DNA from: Acidobacteriota bacterium | Lineage (GTDB): Bacteria > Acidobacteriota > Vicinamibacteria > Vicinamibacterales > CAVVIG01 | NCBI GenBank assembly: GCA_016195295.1 | Contig: JACPZV010000253.1 | Coordinates: 1-6,444 of the forward strand | Length of the DNA: 6,444 nt | Reading direction: 5' to 3' | In this document: piece by piece, positions 5,613 to 6,444 of the stretch | Layout of the letters: the number at the start of each line of letters is the position of its first letter | Numbering within the stretch: the first letter of the stretch is position 1 | The notes under the pieces: model-generated | What the model was told of the DNA's origin: nothing | Database searches by the model: none | Seen by the model: the letters and a program-made list of their open reading frames with translations, nothing else | Translations under genes and position numbers: made by a program

Positions 5613-5619
5613 GATTATA
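5613..5619 (-). promoter_or_regulatory. TATAATC -10-like box for the decarboxylase/cyclase operon
   Basis: The minus strand reads GGCTATAATCGCC, a perfect TATAAT in the gap between the divergent operon and the MFS gene. It would start the operon transcript near 5607, a few bases before the 18-codon ORF. No good -35 is apparent. Read on the plus strand, the same spot (GATTATAGC) could contribute to an MFS promoter, so the two directions may be co-regulated. This is inferred from motif and position. Confidence 0.5.
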
Positions 5620-5650
5620 GCCGAGCTTCGAGTAGGATTCCCGGCGAGCG

Positions 5651-6444
5651 ATGCCGCCCGCCTCGCACGTTCGCACCCGCGTCCTCGCCTTCGCCTTCCT
5701 CCTCGCCGTCGTCACGTACCTCGACCGCGTCTGCATTTCGGCCGCCGCGCCGTTCATCATGGACGACCTGCACCTCACGGTCCTTCAGATGAGCGTCGTG
5801 TTCAGTGCGTTCACGCTGGCGTACTCGCTGTTCGAGATCCCGTCCGGCTGGCTCGGCGACGTCAGAGGTCCGCGGCGCGTGCTGACGCGGATCGTGCTGT
5901 GGTGGTCCGGCTTCACGATGCTGACCGGCGCCGCGCGCGGTTTTCAATCGCTCGTCGCGATCAGATTCCTGTTCGGCGCCGGCGAAGCGGGCGCCTTCCC
6001 CAACATCGCGCGCAGCTTCTCGCGCTGGTTTCCGCTGCGCGAGCGCGGACGCGCGAACGGCGTGATGTTTCTCGGCTCGCGCCTCGGCGGGATGTTGTCC
6101 GCGCCCATTGCGCTGCTGCTGCTCGCGCGCTGGGGCTGGCGGGCCACGTTCGTCGCCTTCGGCACGCTCGGCATCGCATGGGCGGCCGCGTGGTTCGCCT
6201 GGTACCGCGATCGACCAGAAGATCACCCGGCGATGACGCCCGAAGAGCTCGCGTGGATTCAACAAGACGCCGCCGTAGCGCGGGGCTTTCAGCCCCGCGA
6301 TCGCGGCTCTGAAAGGGCCGCGCTACAAAGCACGCCGTGGAGCGCGCTGCTGCGCAGCCGAAATCTGTACGCGATCTGCGCGATGTACTTCGCGTTCGGC
6401 TACGGCCTGTACTTTTATTTCACGTGGCTGCCCACGTACTTGAT
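5651..6444 (+). CDS. MFS transporter, anion:cation symporter type, N-terminal part (runs off right edge)
   Basis: The 264 visible codons cover the first six membrane helices and the start of the seventh. Helix 1 (about 8-29) contains VVTYLDRVCIS. The loop 2-3 signature of the superfamily is GWLGDVRGPRRVL near residue 66. The GAGEAGAFPNIAR block near residue 109 and the loop 4-5 sequence SRWFPLRERGRANG are typical of anion:cation symporter members, which take up organic anions such as hexuronates, galactonate, tartrate or aromatic acids, usually with protons. The substrate cannot be named. The start ATG at 5651 gives the expected short cytoplasmic N terminus; only a weak purine-rich GGCGAG precedes it closely. 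The gene diverges from the decarboxylase/cyclase operon with a 108-bp gap to the alpha start. Residues 209-226, in the central cytoplasmic loop, are encoded by a palindromic repeat, a tolerated in-frame insertion. Confidence 0.92.
   Translation, partial: MPPASHVRTRVLAFAFLLAVVTYLDRVCISAAAPFIMDDLHLTVLQMSVVFSAFTLAYSLFEIPSGWLGDVRGPRRVLTRIVLWWSGFTMLTGAARGFQSLVAIRFLFGAGEAGAFPNIARSFSRWFPLRERGRANGVMFLGSRLGGMLSAPIALLLLARWGWRATFVAFGTLGIAWAAAWFAWYRDRPEDHPAMTPEELAWIQQDAAVARGFQPRDRGSERAALQSTPWSALLRSRNLYAICAMYFAFGYGLYFYFTWLPTYL
6275..6326. repeat. REPIN-like paired-hairpin palindrome inside the MFS gene
   Basis: This 52-bp element begins GTAGCGCGG and ends with its exact complement CCGCGCTAC. It consists of two hairpins in opposite orientation separated by AT: stem 6279-6287 with 6291-6299 around loop TTC (nine perfect pairs), and stem 6302-6310 with 6314-6322 around loop GAA (nine pairs, one G-U). 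The two 25-base halves agree at 21 positions after inversion. This is the architecture of a REP doublet or REPIN, and of Rickettsia-type palindromes found inside genes. It is read through in frame. Whether it is a genome-wide family cannot be seen here. Confidence 0.8.

Noticed and set aside
5615..6265. 216-codon open frame antisense to the MFS gene
   Set aside because: The plus-strand frame has clear MFS signatures and helices; the antisense product is charged and low-complexity.

Overview
The window is a GC-rich stretch of a bacterial chromosome, most likely from an Acidobacteriota member (Vicinamibacteria-like). This assignment is an inference. It rests on two tandem, ATPase-less, MacB-type permeases of the ADOP class ('acidobacterial duplicated orphan permease'), a small secreted beta-rich protein, and short-period repeat arrays at gene junctions. 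No rRNA, tRNA, transposase or CRISPR array is visible.

Layout. Six protein genes and one tiny ORF lie on the minus strand and one gene lies on the plus strand. Read along the minus strand from right to left: an 18-codon upstream ORF (5599-5543); the alpha (PYR-domain) subunit of a split thiamine-diphosphate decarboxylase related to sulfopyruvate decarboxylase ComD (5542-4976); the beta (PP-domain) subunit related to ComE (4975-4415); and a metal-dependent cyclase/hydrolase of the kynurenine formamidase/isatin hydrolase superfamily (4418-3630). The three enzyme genes abut or overlap by 4 bp and form an obvious operon. Then come a small exported, probably outer-membrane beta-barrel protein (3596-3126), a complete 832-aa ADOP permease (2970-472) and the N-terminal 120 codons of a second ADOP permease (361-1, running off the left edge). 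On the plus strand, divergent from the operon, an MFS transporter of the anion:cation symporter type starts at 5651 and runs off the right edge.

How they may work together. The transporter and the decarboxylase/hydrolase operon share a 51-bp gap upstream of the tiny ORF (108 bp to the alpha start), which suggests uptake of an organic anion followed by hydrolysis and decarboxylation. Because the hydrolase superfamily includes isatin hydrolase, whose product is an alpha-keto acid, a hydrolase plus alpha-keto-acid decarboxylase cascade is a coherent hypothesis. The substrate cannot be read from sequence.

The most unusual layer is non-coding. Convergent arrays of 7-bp units (401-469) and 9-bp units (2988-3105) fill the two gaps on either side of the complete ADOP gene and can fold into long hairpins. 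A related 9-bp array forms the 3' end of the alpha-subunit gene (4979-5017), encodes repeats of the form X-A/S-G, and has G-quadruplex potential directly over the beta-subunit start. A 52-bp REPIN-like palindrome lies in frame inside the MFS gene (6275-6326). A recurring TATAATC box precedes three minus-strand genes.
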